DNA of 37,103 nt from a bacterium (GCA_024275575.1 JAJRYV010000049.1:1-37103), one strand, 5' to 3'. Shown: positions 26,567 to 35,555, counted from the stretch's first letter. The notes: generated from the sequence alone by a model not told the origin. Numbers and translations: made by a program.

Positions 26567-28504
26567 ATGTCTAAACCACAAACCCAAAATCAGCTTTTCG
26601 CTGATGAAGAAAAAGTCGTTAGTTTTAGCGACCTGAAAGAAGAGCAGGAATATGGCGAAGAGGAGTATGAAAACTTCTTGCAGCTCTATGACAACACCAT
26701 CGAGGATTTTGTTGAAGGTGAACTCGTCATCGGACGTGTCATCGCAATTTCTCAGAAAGACGTGTCGATCGATATCGGTTTTAAATCCGAAGGATTGGTT
26801 GCTATGGATGAATTCACCAATGCGGAAGAACTGAAAATCGGTGATGAAATCGAAGTTTTTCTCGATAATGTTGAAAATGTCGATGGTGAGCTTGTTCTGT
26901 CGAAGCGTAAAGCAGATTTTATGCGTGTATGGGCGAAAATCACCGATTCGTATGACCGTGGTGACGTTCTCACAGGAAGATGTGTTCGTCGCATCAAAGG
27001 TGGAATCGTCGTCGACATCATGGGTGTTGATGCCTTTTTGCCGGGATCACAAATCGATGTCCGCCCGATTCGCGATTTCGATGCCTTTATCGGCAAAGAC
27101 CTCGATTTTAAAATTGTTAAAGTAAATGAACTTCGCAAGAATATCGTTGTTTCTCATAGAGTTCTTGTTGAAGAAACACTTAAAGAGCAACGCGCCAAAA
27201 TTCTTGAAAACCTTGAGAAAGAGCAAAAACTCGAAGGTGTTATCAAAAATATTACCGATTTCGGCGTCTTTATCGATCTCGGCGGTGTCGATGGATTATT
27301 GCATATCAACGATCTTTCGTGGGGGCGTGTCAGCCACCCGTCGGAAATCGTTTCCCTCGATGAAACGATCACTGTTCAGGTACTCGATTTTAACGAGCAA
27401 AAAGACCGAATTTCACTGGGTCTAAAACAGTTGCAGCCTCATCCATGGATCGATGTCGATGAGAAATACCCTGTTGGCAACACCGTTACGGGTAAAGTGG
27501 TCAGCATCTCCGATTATGGTGCATTCATCGAACTGGAAAAAGGTGTTGAAGGCCTGATTCATATTTCAGAAATGAGCTGGACACAACATATCCGCCACCC
27601 ATCAAAACTGGTAACGATTGGTGAAATGATCGATTGTAAAGTCCTCAACCTCGATGTGGAAGACCGGAAGATTTCTCTTGGGCTGAAACAACTTGAGCCC
27701 GATCCCTGGGATCAGATCGAAGAGCGTTATCCCATCGGCTCTGCTCAGCATGGCATCGTTCGCAATTTGACCAATTTCGGCGCTTTTGTCGAGCTGGAAG
27801 AGGGTATTGACGGGCTGGTGCACATTTCCGATCTCTCCTGGACAAAGAAGATTCGCCACCCCGGAGAAGTCTTGAAAAAAGGCGAAGAAATCGATGTGGT
27901 CGTCCTCAATGTCGATAAAGGCAATCGCCGCATTTCACTTGGATATAAACAAACCAAGCAGAATCCGTGGGATAATTTCGAAAACGCCTATAAAGTCGGC
28001 ACACGTACTGCAGGAAAAATCGTCCGCATGATCGATAAAGGTGTGATCGTCGAATTGCCCGATGATGTCGATGGGTTTGTGCCGATCAGCCACCTCGTGA
28101 AAGAAAATCTTGGAAAACCATCTGATGGTTATGCTGTCGGTGATGACCTGGAGCTATCGGTCATCGAATTTAATGCGGAAAACAAGAAAATCATCCTCTC
28201 ACAAAAGGTTGCTGCTGAAGAAATGCCACAGGAAGCAAAAACTGCTGAGGTCAAAACGGACAAAACTGAGGCCGAAGCACCGGTAGTTGAGGAAACGGCT
28301 GAGGCTGAAACCCCTGAAGTGGAAGAAGCAGCTGATGCAGAAGAACCTGCCGCGCAAGCCAAGTCCGAAACCTCTGCTGAAGCTGAAAAGACGGAAACAG
28401 AAGAATCTGAGGTTACTGAAGAAGCTGCACAGGATGCCGCAGTAGCATCGACAGAAGCTTCAGCAGATGCAGATGATGACAAGGACAAAGAAATAGAGCA
28501 ATAA
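26567..28504 (+). CDS. rpsA: 30S ribosomal protein S1
   Basis: S1 binds mRNA single strands and helps load them on the 30S subunit. The 645-residue protein has six S1 (OB-fold) repeats at about 50-115, 132-200, 222-288, 303-375, 390-462 and 477-548. Repeats three to five carry the canonical pattern of DFGVFIDL or YGAFIEL, then GLIHISEMSW, then the final KISLGLKQL. The first two are the diverged ribosome-anchoring repeats, as usual. A tail of about 95 residues (550-645) is almost entirely Glu, Ala, Thr, Ser and Asp, clearly longer and more acidic than in E. coli S1. AGGAGG at 26552-26557 is the best Shine-Dalgarno in the window, and a hairpin lies just before it. A terminator follows at 28512. 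Confidence 0.96.
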   Translation: MSKPQTQNQLFADEEKVVSFSDLKEEQEYGEEEYENFLQLYDNTIEDFVEGELVIGRVIAISQKDVSIDIGFKSEGLVAMDEFTNAEELKIGDEIEVFLDNVENVDGELVLSKRKADFMRVWAKITDSYDRGDVLTGRCVRRIKGGIVVDIMGVDAFLPGSQIDVRPIRDFDAFIGKDLDFKIVKVNELRKNIVVSHRVLVEETLKEQRAKILENLEKEQKLEGVIKNITDFGVFIDLGGVDGLLHINDLSWGRVSHPSEIVSLDETITVQVLDFNEQKDRISLGLKQLQPHPWIDVDEKYPVGNTVTGKVVSISDYGAFIELEKGVEGLIHISEMSWTQHIRHPSKLVTIGEMIDCKVLNLDVEDRKISLGLKQLEPDPWDQIEERYPIGSAQHGIVRNLTNFGAFVELEEGIDGLVHISDLSWTKKIRHPGEVLKKGEEIDVVVLNVDKGNRRISLGYKQTKQNPWDNFENAYKVGTRTAGKIVRMIDKGVIVELPDDVDGFVPISHLVKENLGKPSDGYAVGDDLELSVIEFNAENKKIILSQKVAAEEMPQEAKTAEVKTDKTEAEAPVVEETAEAETPEVEEAADAEEPAAQAKSETSAEAEKTETEESEVTEEAAQDAAVASTEASADADDDKDKEIEQ

Positions 28505-28511
28505 TAAATAT

Positions 28512-28548
28512 GTGGCTGCATTCCGCATGGACTGCAGCCACTATTTTT
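28512..28548 (+). terminator. intrinsic terminator after rpsA
   Basis: GTGGCTGCA at 28512-28520 and TGCAGCCAC at 28533-28541 form a perfect 9-bp stem, with a further short inner pairing in the 12-base loop. TATTTTT follows directly. It lies 8 bases after the rpsA stop and closes that transcription unit, at least in part. Confidence 0.85.
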
Positions 28549-28567
28549 AGGCATAAAGGAGCCATCC

Positions 28568-28921
28568 ATGTGGATTGTACGCTGGATATTCACTGCAGTA
28601 ATCGTTTTGATCATATTGGGTTTTGCTCTGCAAAACACGACTGAGCAGGTATCCGTGGTGCTTGTTAGAGGGTTATATGAAACCGGCCCGCTGCCGATTT
28701 GGGTCATCGTTTATGTCTCTTTTGCACTTGGTGTTGTTTTTTGGCTATTTATGTCTATCTTTCAGGTTTTTGCACTTAAAGCTGAGGTCCGCAAAGCAAA
28801 TATTCGCAATACAAAGCTGCGTAAAGAACTGGATAATTTACGCAATGTCTCAGTAGAATCCGATATTGAACTCTTGCAGGAGCCTGAGAGCAATCCTGAG
28901 CAAGAGGCCCGGGAAATCTGA
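28568..28921 (+). CDS. lapA: LapA-type inner membrane protein (DUF1049)
   Basis: The 117-residue protein has two membrane segments (about 5-23 and 43-66) and a charged cytoplasmic coiled-coil tail. FALQNTTEQVSV between the helices is the LapA/DUF1049 hallmark. GGAG lies 7 bases before ATG 28568. In E. coli LapA works with LapB to tune LpxC turnover by FtsH and so lipopolysaccharide synthesis. Here a LapB-like gene follows after 35 bases, supporting the assignment. It comes directly behind the rpsA terminator, so expression may be by read-through or an unseen promoter. Confidence 0.8.
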   Translation: MWIVRWIFTAVIVLIILGFALQNTTEQVSVVLVRGLYETGPLPIWVIVYVSFALGVVFWLFMSIFQVFALKAEVRKANIRNTKLRKELDNLRNVSVESDIELLQEPESNPEQEAREI

Positions 28922-28956
28922 ATCTCACCAATTAAATAATTATTTTATTTCGCCCT

Positions 28957-30015
28957 ATGGAAGAGCTAAAAATACTAATTATTACACTTTTGGGAGTAAT
29001 GGTGCTGGCAGGATTATCATTTGTTTCCTGGCGCCGGAAACCAAAAAAAGGCAACGATGCTTCTGCAGATTATGCTGCAGGGCTCAATTACCTGCTCGCA
29101 GGCGATGCAGCCATGGCATTGCGAAAATTTCGGGATGCCGTGCAAAAAGATACGACCAATATCGATGCATACCTCAAAATAGGTGACATCTTGCGCGAAA
29201 ACGGCAAAATCAGCCAGGGTATCAAGATTCATCGCGATTTAACCGCACGCACAACCCTCACCGACGTCCAGCGGATGCAGGTCTTTCGCAGTCTCGTGGC
29301 AGATTATGAGAATTCAAATCGTCCTGATCTTGCCCTGAAAATGATCAATAAAATCTGGGAAATTAAACAGGATGACCTATGGGCGAAAGAAAAGCAGTTG
29401 CAAATATTCGAACGGCTCGAACAGTGGGAAGATGCTGCGTCTGCTTATAAATCCCTGAGTAAAATCAAAGGCAGTAGTGACGAATCAAAACTCGCGAGCT
29501 ATCGCATCAAGCAAGGCCAAAAATATGCCGCTGAGAACAAAGGCAAAGACGCCCGGCTCGCATTCAGGGAAGCCATCAAAATCGACGCCCGGGCAACAGA
29601 GGCTTATATCGGCCTGAGTGATAGCTATATTCAGGAAAATCGTCCGCAGGACGCACTGAATGCACTGAAGAAATTAACTGAGAATGCCTCCGACAAAGCC
29701 TCTTGTGCCTTTCAACAGATTAAGGATTTATTGTATCAGATCGGTGAATTTGGGGAGATAGAAAATATCTATAACCAGGTTATCGCCAAAAGCCCGGAAA
29801 ACTGGGAAGCTTACATGCAACTGGCGAAATTAAAAGTTAAAAAAGGGCATCTCGACCAGGCAATCGAAATTTGTCAGAACGTGCTGCAACTCAACCCGGA
29901 TTATAAACCTGCCCGGGAACAGCTCATTCGCTATTATCACCGCGACGGCAAAGCCCTGTTAGCTGTTGAACAAGCACTGGCGCTGATCGATGATAATGAT
30001 TCTCAGTCTTCATGA
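28957..30015 (+). CDS. LapB-like membrane-anchored TPR protein lacking the C-terminal zinc ribbon
   Basis: The 352-residue protein begins with one membrane helix (about 4-24, ILIITLLGVMVLAGLSFVSW) followed by a basic stretch. It continues as tandem TPR helices to the end: YAAGLNYLLAGDAAMALRKF, AYLKIGDILRENGKISQGI and MQLAKLKVKKGHLDQAIEIC are repeat examples. Topology and the lapA neighbour match LapB (YciM). LapB ends in a rubredoxin-like domain with two CxxC pairs; this protein has only two isolated cysteines and no such domain. It may therefore be a LapB relative with a shifted mechanism or a general scaffold. There is no Shine-Dalgarno before ATG 28957. It precedes the TPR-SPOR gene by 21 bases. 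Confidence 0.75.
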   Translation: MEELKILIITLLGVMVLAGLSFVSWRRKPKKGNDASADYAAGLNYLLAGDAAMALRKFRDAVQKDTTNIDAYLKIGDILRENGKISQGIKIHRDLTARTTLTDVQRMQVFRSLVADYENSNRPDLALKMINKIWEIKQDDLWAKEKQLQIFERLEQWEDAASAYKSLSKIKGSSDESKLASYRIKQGQKYAAENKGKDARLAFREAIKIDARATEAYIGLSDSYIQENRPQDALNALKKLTENASDKASCAFQQIKDLLYQIGEFGEIENIYNQVIAKSPENWEAYMQLAKLKVKKGHLDQAIEICQNVLQLNPDYKPAREQLIRYYHRDGKALLAVEQALALIDDNDSQSS

Positions 30016-30036
30016 AATCGACGTGATCTTTTTCTT

Positions 30037-30870
30037 ATGAAAATAAGAGCATGTTTCCACCTCATTCTGTTTTTATTCTGCCTGTCTGTAATACCTCAAC
30101 CTGCTGTTGCACAACTTTCAACTCAACAAATCCTCAAAATCATTGCAGCGAATGATCTGCAAACCACCCGGGCACGATTGGGGCAGCTGAGCGCCAAATA
30201 TCCAGCATCGCCCGAACTTCTTTATTTAAAAGCTATGCTCGTTGAAAACGGGGCAACTGCATTCAAATCCTATTCCTATGTTTATTCAAAGTTTAAAGCA
30301 TCGCGCCATGCACCAGATGCTCTGATGAAAATCGCACAATATAATTATGCAAAAGGGGATTATGAGCGCGCCAGAGTTTTCTTCACAGCAATCGTCACCA
30401 AATATCCAAATGCCGAAAATCGCAGGCTGGCGCAATACTTTGCCGCAAAAACTTTGCTGGCACAATCAAAACTTGAGGCTGCGGAATCTGAGTTGAAACG
30501 CGTTCGGAAAAAAGCACAGGATGCAACAATTATATCGCTTGTTAAAGAAGACCTTGCCTACATCGAAAAACTAAAGCAAGCATCGAGCAGGCCGGAAGCA
30601 CAGAAGATGAAAAATAAAAGTCGGCAAAAAGGAAAATATGCTGTGCAAATCGGCGCTTATAGCCGGAAAACGAATGCGTTGAACCAGGTTCAATATTTTG
30701 GTAATCTTGGGTACTCAACGGAAATAATTACATATAAGTCCAGCAATGGTATGCTCTATAGAGTGATCATCGGACGCTATCAAGACGAAGTCAGCGCGCG
30801 CAGAAACGGGGAAAAATTTAAGTCGATTTTCAAAAAACCCTTCAGAGTCATAGAATTAAAAAACCGGTGA
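30037..30870 (+). CDS. secreted TPR-SPOR protein
   Basis: The 277-residue protein has a signal peptide (MKIRACFHLILFLFCLSV, cleavage after AVA at 25). The mature part starts with about 150 residues of TPR-like helices (YPASPELLYLKAMLVENG, YAKGDYERARVFFTAIVTKY). The C-terminal 75 residues form a SPOR domain, YAVQIGAYSRKTNALNQVQY to ARRNGEKF. SPOR domains bind peptidoglycan strands stripped of stem peptides, as made by amidases at the septum. An amidase gene lies two genes downstream, which fits a cell-wall role. The coiled linker between the parts is basic. It overlaps nothing and stands 3 bases before moeA. Confidence 0.85.
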   Translation: MKIRACFHLILFLFCLSVIPQPAVAQLSTQQILKIIAANDLQTTRARLGQLSAKYPASPELLYLKAMLVENGATAFKSYSYVYSKFKASRHAPDALMKIAQYNYAKGDYERARVFFTAIVTKYPNAENRRLAQYFAAKTLLAQSKLEAAESELKRVRKKAQDATIISLVKEDLAYIEKLKQASSRPEAQKMKNKSRQKGKYAVQIGAYSRKTNALNQVQYFGNLGYSTEIITYKSSNGMLYRVIIGRYQDEVSARRNGEKFKSIFKKPFRVIELKNR

Positions 30871-30873
30871 TTT

Positions 30874-32088
30874 ATGATCAGTGTAGATAAGGCGTTGCAA
30901 ATCGTGCTCGATCAAAGTGTGCATCTGCAAACAGAAACAATAGCATTGGAAAATGTGAATGGCCGTGTTCTGGGCGAAAATATCATTTCAGATATCGACA
31001 TGCCACCATTTGCCCGTAGCATGATGGATGGATTTGCAGTCAGGTCAGCTGATGTGGCTGATGCACCGACCGTGTTGAAAAATATCGGGTTTATTCCTGC
31101 CGGCACATTCCCTGGCTTGCATCTTCATGAAGGCGAAATTGCCAAAATCATGACCGGTGCTCCACTGCCTGAGGGTGCAGACAGCGTGCGGGAAATCGAG
31201 AAAACAAAACCAGGATGCAAAGCCAGTTTTATAAAAATACTCGAACCGCTCTTGCCGGGGATGCATGTCGTGCCCAAAGGTGCGGAAATTGAAAATGGTA
31301 AGCAGGTTCTCGAAGCTGGACTTTTTATTACGCCCGCAATCGCCGGTGTTCTGGCCACTGTCGGAATAACTGAAGTTTGTGTATTTAAAAAACCAACGGT
31401 TTCTATACTCTCAACCGGTGACGAGCTGGTCTCGCCAGCAGAGATACCGGGACCGGGGCAGATTCGGGATTCCAACAGTTACACCTTGCTTGCACATTGT
31501 CAGTGTTTAGGAATCAGGTGTGAAAAAATCGGTATTGCAAAAGATCAACGCAATCATCTGCAGCAGCACATCGCCCGCGGTTTGGAATCAGATGTTTTAT
31601 TGATCAGCGGTGGCGTTTCAATGGGCGATCTCGATTTTGTCAAAGATGTTTTCGAGTCCTTTCATCTGAAAATATGGTTCTCAAAAGTAGCCATCAAACC
31701 GGGAAAACCGACCATTTTTGCGACCCATCCAAAAGGTCTTGTATTTGGACTGCCCGGCAACCCTGTTTCCGGTGCGACTGTTTTTGAGGTGTTTGTTCGA
31801 CCAGCTTTGAGAAAAATTTCAGGGTTTAAAAACTTTGGCAATTTCATCGTCGAATCTACCATCATCGATAAATTTTCCAATAAATCGTCTCGAACGAATT
31901 ATCATCCTGCTTTCACATTTTATGAGCGAGGAGAGTTTTTTACGCGACCAATTCAGACGAAAGGTAGTGGAGATATTACAAGCTATTCGAAACTGAATTC
32001 ATTTCTGATTTGCCCCGCAGCGACAACTGTACTTGAAAAAGGGGGAAGATGCAAAATTCAATTAAGCCAGAACTTTGATTTAATTTAG
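30874..32088 (+). CDS. moeA: molybdopterin molybdenumtransferase MoeA
   Basis: MoeA inserts molybdate into adenylylated molybdopterin. The 404-residue protein has the usual four-domain order. It begins with ALENVNGRVLGENI and MPPFARSMMDGFAVRSADV near residue 45. IMTGAPLPEGADSV follows, and the MoCF-like core holds STGDELV, RDSNSYTL and SGGVSMGDLDFVKDVF. KPGKPTIFATHPKGLVFG with GLPGNPVSG lies near residue 290. A C-terminal beta domain completes it. No other cofactor genes (moaA, moeB, mogA) are in the window. It follows the SPOR gene by 3 bases, suggesting co-transcription rather than a functional link. Confidence 0.95.
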   Translation: MISVDKALQIVLDQSVHLQTETIALENVNGRVLGENIISDIDMPPFARSMMDGFAVRSADVADAPTVLKNIGFIPAGTFPGLHLHEGEIAKIMTGAPLPEGADSVREIEKTKPGCKASFIKILEPLLPGMHVVPKGAEIENGKQVLEAGLFITPAIAGVLATVGITEVCVFKKPTVSILSTGDELVSPAEIPGPGQIRDSNSYTLLAHCQCLGIRCEKIGIAKDQRNHLQQHIARGLESDVLLISGGVSMGDLDFVKDVFESFHLKIWFSKVAIKPGKPTIFATHPKGLVFGLPGNPVSGATVFEVFVRPALRKISGFKNFGNFIVESTIIDKFSNKSSRTNYHPAFTFYERGEFFTRPIQTKGSGDITSYSKLNSFLICPAATTVLEKGGRCKIQLSQNFDLI

Positions 32089-32104
32089 TGCATAAACAGA
32101 GCGG

Positions 32105-33982
32105 ATGGTCGATAGAGAGGTAAAAGGATTACTGACAGATTGGTTATATGAAAAAGTTATCGCTGAGGTCTCACTATTTATTTTTTTGCGCTTATCTGCC
32201 ATTCTCTGCTGTGCACCAGGAATTATTTCCGCACAACAATATAATAATGTCGTTCATCCCAAACCTGCCGATTTTATCGTTGCCAGGGATTCTATTTTTG
32301 TCTTCGGTAATTTTTCGGACCCTGCGACGGAAGTCTTCGTTAATGGAAATCAGGCAATTACTTTCCCCAATCAGACTTTCCTTGCTATGATTCCCGTAGC
32401 TCCGGGATCTCTGGCTGTTCACACTCTTTTCCAAACGCCGGAAGAATCATTTTCAGATTCCCGCCAGGTTTTCGTGCCGCCATATATTTTCGCAACACCT
32501 GCAGAAACAATCGCCTTTGATACGACTTTTTTTTATCCCGATAGAAATATCTCCATCAAATCCGGTGATCGGATTGCGGTCATCGTCAAAGGGACCCCGG
32601 GCGGCAATGTTTATTGCAGTCTGGACGAAGAAACTATTTTTAAACTGAAAGAGGTCAATCACCGGCGCAGGTACCGCTGGCGTAATACGGTATTTGGCTT
32701 CGACAACCCATGGCAATTGCCACGCGTCAAGGGTGTTTACGTCGGCTTTTTTACAGCGACTGATGAACACAGGGGAAGGGCATTTAGCCCGTTTTTTACT
32801 TTGATAACCCGGGATGAACAGGTGCGTACCTTTCGAGGACGCGGTACGATTCATGTGATGAAAAATTCCGGAGCCAATATCAAAAAGGTGATTCAGGACG
32901 TAACGATTTTTAAAAACAGCAGGAACCAGACCTTTTTGACTGCGCTTCAAAAAGACGTGCTGGTAAACGATAATGGGGGATATGGCGATTACAGCCGCGT
33001 GCGATTAGACAAAAAACAAATATTGTGGATCCCGCGTCGTAAACTGCAAACAGCAATTGAAAACCTGCATGTCGAAGAAATCCCCCTGTCACGGTTGCAG
33101 ATAAACAGAGCAACAAGTGATTCCGCAACAATTTCCATCGAATTTTTATCTGACAGTATTGTGCCGTTTCAAATTCACCAGAGTACAAATCTGAAATCGT
33201 TTATTTTGAAATTTTGGCATATTCAGAAAATGCCGGCCATTCTGCGCAATGACTATATCGATCCACTTTTTCATAAAATTTCAGGAAAAATGTTTGCTGA
33301 AACTGGTTATCAGTTCAACCTCAATTTCACGCATAAAATGGTCTGGGGATTTGATATCAGCGCCGAAGGGAATAAAATCATCACACGATTTTATAAAAGC
33401 CCTGTCCCTGCTTTCGATCGGTCAAAACCTTTGCTGGGTATAAAAATATGTCTCGATCCCGGCCACGGTCCTGATGATGGGGCATTTGGTTTAACCGGCA
33501 TCAATGAAAAAATGATAACCTTGCCCTATGCCGAATTACTGCGTGAAATGCTGGAATCTCGCGGAGCAACGGTCTTTTTAACGCGTGAGAATGAATCGGG
33601 GCCCAGCCTGCAGCAGCGGAAACTTTTCGCCGAAGCAAATGGCGCCGATTTATTTATCAGCTTGCATTTTAATGCCTTGCCGAACGGTGTCAATCCTCTG
33701 AAAGTTCGCGGGACCAGCACGTATTATTACCACCCACACAGCAAACCGCTTGCTTTAGCTGTTCACCGTCGTATGCTTCGGCAAAGCCAATTGCCTGACA
33801 AGGGTGTGCATCTGAAGAATCTCGCAGTTTGCCGCATCACCAGCATGCCGTCAATTTTGCTCGAACCGGCTTTTATCATGCAACCATTTGAAGAAACACA
33901 AATCCTGGACATGCAATTCAGAGAAGCTGTCTGCAAAGGCATCGCTCAGGGCATCGAAGATTTTATCGCAAAATATCATTGA
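32105..33982 (+). CDS. secreted N-acetylmuramoyl-L-alanine amidase (Amidase_3)
   Basis: The 625-residue frame ends in an Amidase_3 zinc domain that cuts the bond between MurNAc and the stem peptide. Zinc ligands are His454 (DPGHG), Glu468 (GINEKM) and His521 (SLHFNA), with catalytic Glu587 (ILLEPAF). About 400 residues precede it, beta-rich and without a family I recognise, perhaps a targeting or AMIN-like region. The start is uncertain. ATG 32105 gives an n-region with four acids before the hydrophobic stretch. ATG 32148, in the next frame, starts MKKLSLRSHYLFF, which would join the hydrophobic core if the T run at 32181-32187 had one more T. Export is clear from PGIISAQQ. The SPOR gene two genes upstream fits a shared cell-wall role. 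Confidence 0.87.
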   Translation: MVDREVKGLLTDWLYEKVIAEVSLFIFLRLSAILCCAPGIISAQQYNNVVHPKPADFIVARDSIFVFGNFSDPATEVFVNGNQAITFPNQTFLAMIPVAPGSLAVHTLFQTPEESFSDSRQVFVPPYIFATPAETIAFDTTFFYPDRNISIKSGDRIAVIVKGTPGGNVYCSLDEETIFKLKEVNHRRRYRWRNTVFGFDNPWQLPRVKGVYVGFFTATDEHRGRAFSPFFTLITRDEQVRTFRGRGTIHVMKNSGANIKKVIQDVTIFKNSRNQTFLTALQKDVLVNDNGGYGDYSRVRLDKKQILWIPRRKLQTAIENLHVEEIPLSRLQINRATSDSATISIEFLSDSIVPFQIHQSTNLKSFILKFWHIQKMPAILRNDYIDPLFHKISGKMFAETGYQFNLNFTHKMVWGFDISAEGNKIITRFYKSPVPAFDRSKPLLGIKICLDPGHGPDDGAFGLTGINEKMITLPYAELLREMLESRGATVFLTRENESGPSLQQRKLFAEANGADLFISLHFNALPNGVNPLKVRGTSTYYYHPHSKPLALAVHRRMLRQSQLPDKGVHLKNLAVCRITSMPSILLEPAFIMQPFEETQILDMQFREAVCKGIAQGIEDFIAKYH

Positions 33983-34163
33983 GCACATTTTAAAAATCGA
34001 AATCAGAGCAATGGCCACGAATTAACGCGAGCTCTCATTTAGAACAACGGGTGAAATTACGCCATATCATTGCTTTGAGGAATATTTTCCTTGCCTTTCA
34101 CTTGCAATCCCTTTATTTATATTCACAACTCATCTTCAACGTGATTAGCCGGAGTTTTTCTGC

Positions 34164-34574
34164 ATGTGCAAACAATCCTTTGTTATTTTCTTTCTCGCCT
34201 TGTTATCATGCAGCCCGCCGGTCAAAAAAAACATTGCATCTGACATTCAATCTAAAACCCCTTCATACATGCAAAAAACCTATGTTGAATCCGTGGAAAT
34301 TGATGCAAACTATTCGGGAACTGGTGAGATAAAATTTATTGTATACGGCCAATTGCCGAGCCCCGCATATAAATTGGATATTGTTGATGTCGCGGTAGAA
34401 GAAAAAAATGTCTTTCTCACACCGTACGCATATTATCAGCAAAAGACATCAACATTGCAGGTGCTCATTCCGTTTCAAACCTCCGTGATCGTCAAGCTGG
34501 ATTCTCCCGGAGAGTATAAAATTCATCTGATCGGCCGCGCCAGCACGCTGCAAAAAAACTTCACTTATAACTAA
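34164..34574 (+). CDS. small hypothetical lipoprotein
   Basis: The 136-residue protein opens with MCKQSFVIFFLALLSCSPP, a lipoprotein signal with LLSC lipobox (modified cysteine at residue 16). The remaining 120 residues look beta-rich, with no family I recognise. CGGAG lies about 9 bases before ATG 34164. The 181-base gap before it holds no other gene; a frame at 34051-34332 overlaps this one and has no coding character. The next gene, a deacetylase-like hydrolase, starts 22 bases on, so they may share a transcript. Confidence 0.7.
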   Translation: MCKQSFVIFFLALLSCSPPVKKNIASDIQSKTPSYMQKTYVESVEIDANYSGTGEIKFIVYGQLPSPAYKLDIVDVAVEEKNVFLTPYAYYQQKTSTLQVLIPFQTSVIVKLDSPGEYKIHLIGRASTLQKNFTYN

Positions 34575-34596
34575 TCTACGTTGCTCGCTAATTCTG

Positions 34597-35535
34597 ATGA
34601 CCACAGCAATTTATTACGATGAACTTTTTATCGAACATGATACTGGTGATTCGCACCCTGAAGCGCCGGCAAGGCTTGCTAAAATCGTGCATCAATTACG
34701 CCGACACCGGCACTGGCATCCCTTTTTCCAGGAAATCACTCGCCATGCAACAGATGGTGAGATTTCTCTTGTTCACTCTCCGGAATATGTAAAATCCATC
34801 GCAGCAGCTTGTGAAAATGGTGTGCTGCAATTAGATGCTGATACCTGGATTAGCGAAAAATCGGCGGAAGCGGCAAAGCTCGCCGCAGGCGCCGGTTTAC
34901 AGGCTGTTGCCGCGATTATGCATGAAGAGTTCAAAAATGCCTTTTGTCTCGTGCGCCCGCCCGGGCATCATGCAGAGCAGGACAGGGCGATGGGTTTTTG
35001 TCTTTTTAATAATATTGCCATTGCCGCAAAAGAATTACTGTGTAATTTTGGGTTAAAGCGTATCATGATAATCGATTGGGATGTGCATCACGGAAACGGT
35101 ACACAAAATGCATTTTATGATAACGGCAACGTTTATTATCTGAGCTTTCACCAATGGCCGCTTTATCCCCAAAGCGGATTGCAGGAAGAAGTCGGTGTGG
35201 AAGCCGGTATCGGTGCAAACAAAAACATAGTTTTTCCTGCCGGCACCACCGCATTAGCTTATATGGATAAATTCAAAACAGAGGTTGAAAAGAGTTTTCA
35301 GTATTTTCAACCAGAATTCGTGCTCCTTTCCGCCGGTTTTGATGCGCACATCAATGATCCGTTAGCGGATTTATCGCTGCAAGCGAACGACTATTTTGAA
35401 ATGACCCGTCTGGTTTGCGATTTGGCGCAGCAAATTGCGCAAGGCCGGCTCGTATCCTTTCTCGAAGGTGGATACGCCCTGACAGCGCTCTCCGATAGCG
35501 TCGAAGCACATATTCATGCTCTTAACTCTGCTTAA
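34597..35535 (+). CDS. histone deacetylase family zinc hydrolase
   Basis: The 312-residue protein has the HDAC/AcuC fold. It contains DSHPEAPARLAKIV near the start, VRPPGHHAEQDRAMGFCLFN with the paired active-site histidines, and DWDVHHGNGTQNAFY. The expected zinc ligands are Asp162 and His164 in that motif and Asp249 in GFDAHINDPLADL. Bacterial members remove acetyl groups from lysines or from polyamine-like small molecules. The substrate is not readable here; no acetyl-CoA synthetase or polyamine gene lies nearby. There is no signal peptide, so it acts in the cytoplasm. It is followed by the isoaspartate methyltransferase gene after 20 bases. Confidence 0.9.
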   Translation: MTTAIYYDELFIEHDTGDSHPEAPARLAKIVHQLRRHRHWHPFFQEITRHATDGEISLVHSPEYVKSIAAACENGVLQLDADTWISEKSAEAAKLAAGAGLQAVAAIMHEEFKNAFCLVRPPGHHAEQDRAMGFCLFNNIAIAAKELLCNFGLKRIMIIDWDVHHGNGTQNAFYDNGNVYYLSFHQWPLYPQSGLQEEVGVEAGIGANKNIVFPAGTTALAYMDKFKTEVEKSFQYFQPEFVLLSAGFDAHINDPLADLSLQANDYFEMTRLVCDLAQQIAQGRLVSFLEGGYALTALSDSVEAHIHALNSA

Positions 35536-35555
35536 ATTAAATCATTTTTCGGTGA

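Noticed and set aside
28129-28707. 192-codon reverse frame over the end of rpsA
   Set aside because: It is the antisense of the Glu/Ala-rich tail, giving Ser/Ala low complexity, and it crosses the rpsA terminator.
34051-34332. 93-codon plus-strand frame before the small lipoprotein
   Set aside because: It overlaps the lipoprotein gene in another frame and lacks a ribosome site; the lipoprotein has a better signal and lipobox.
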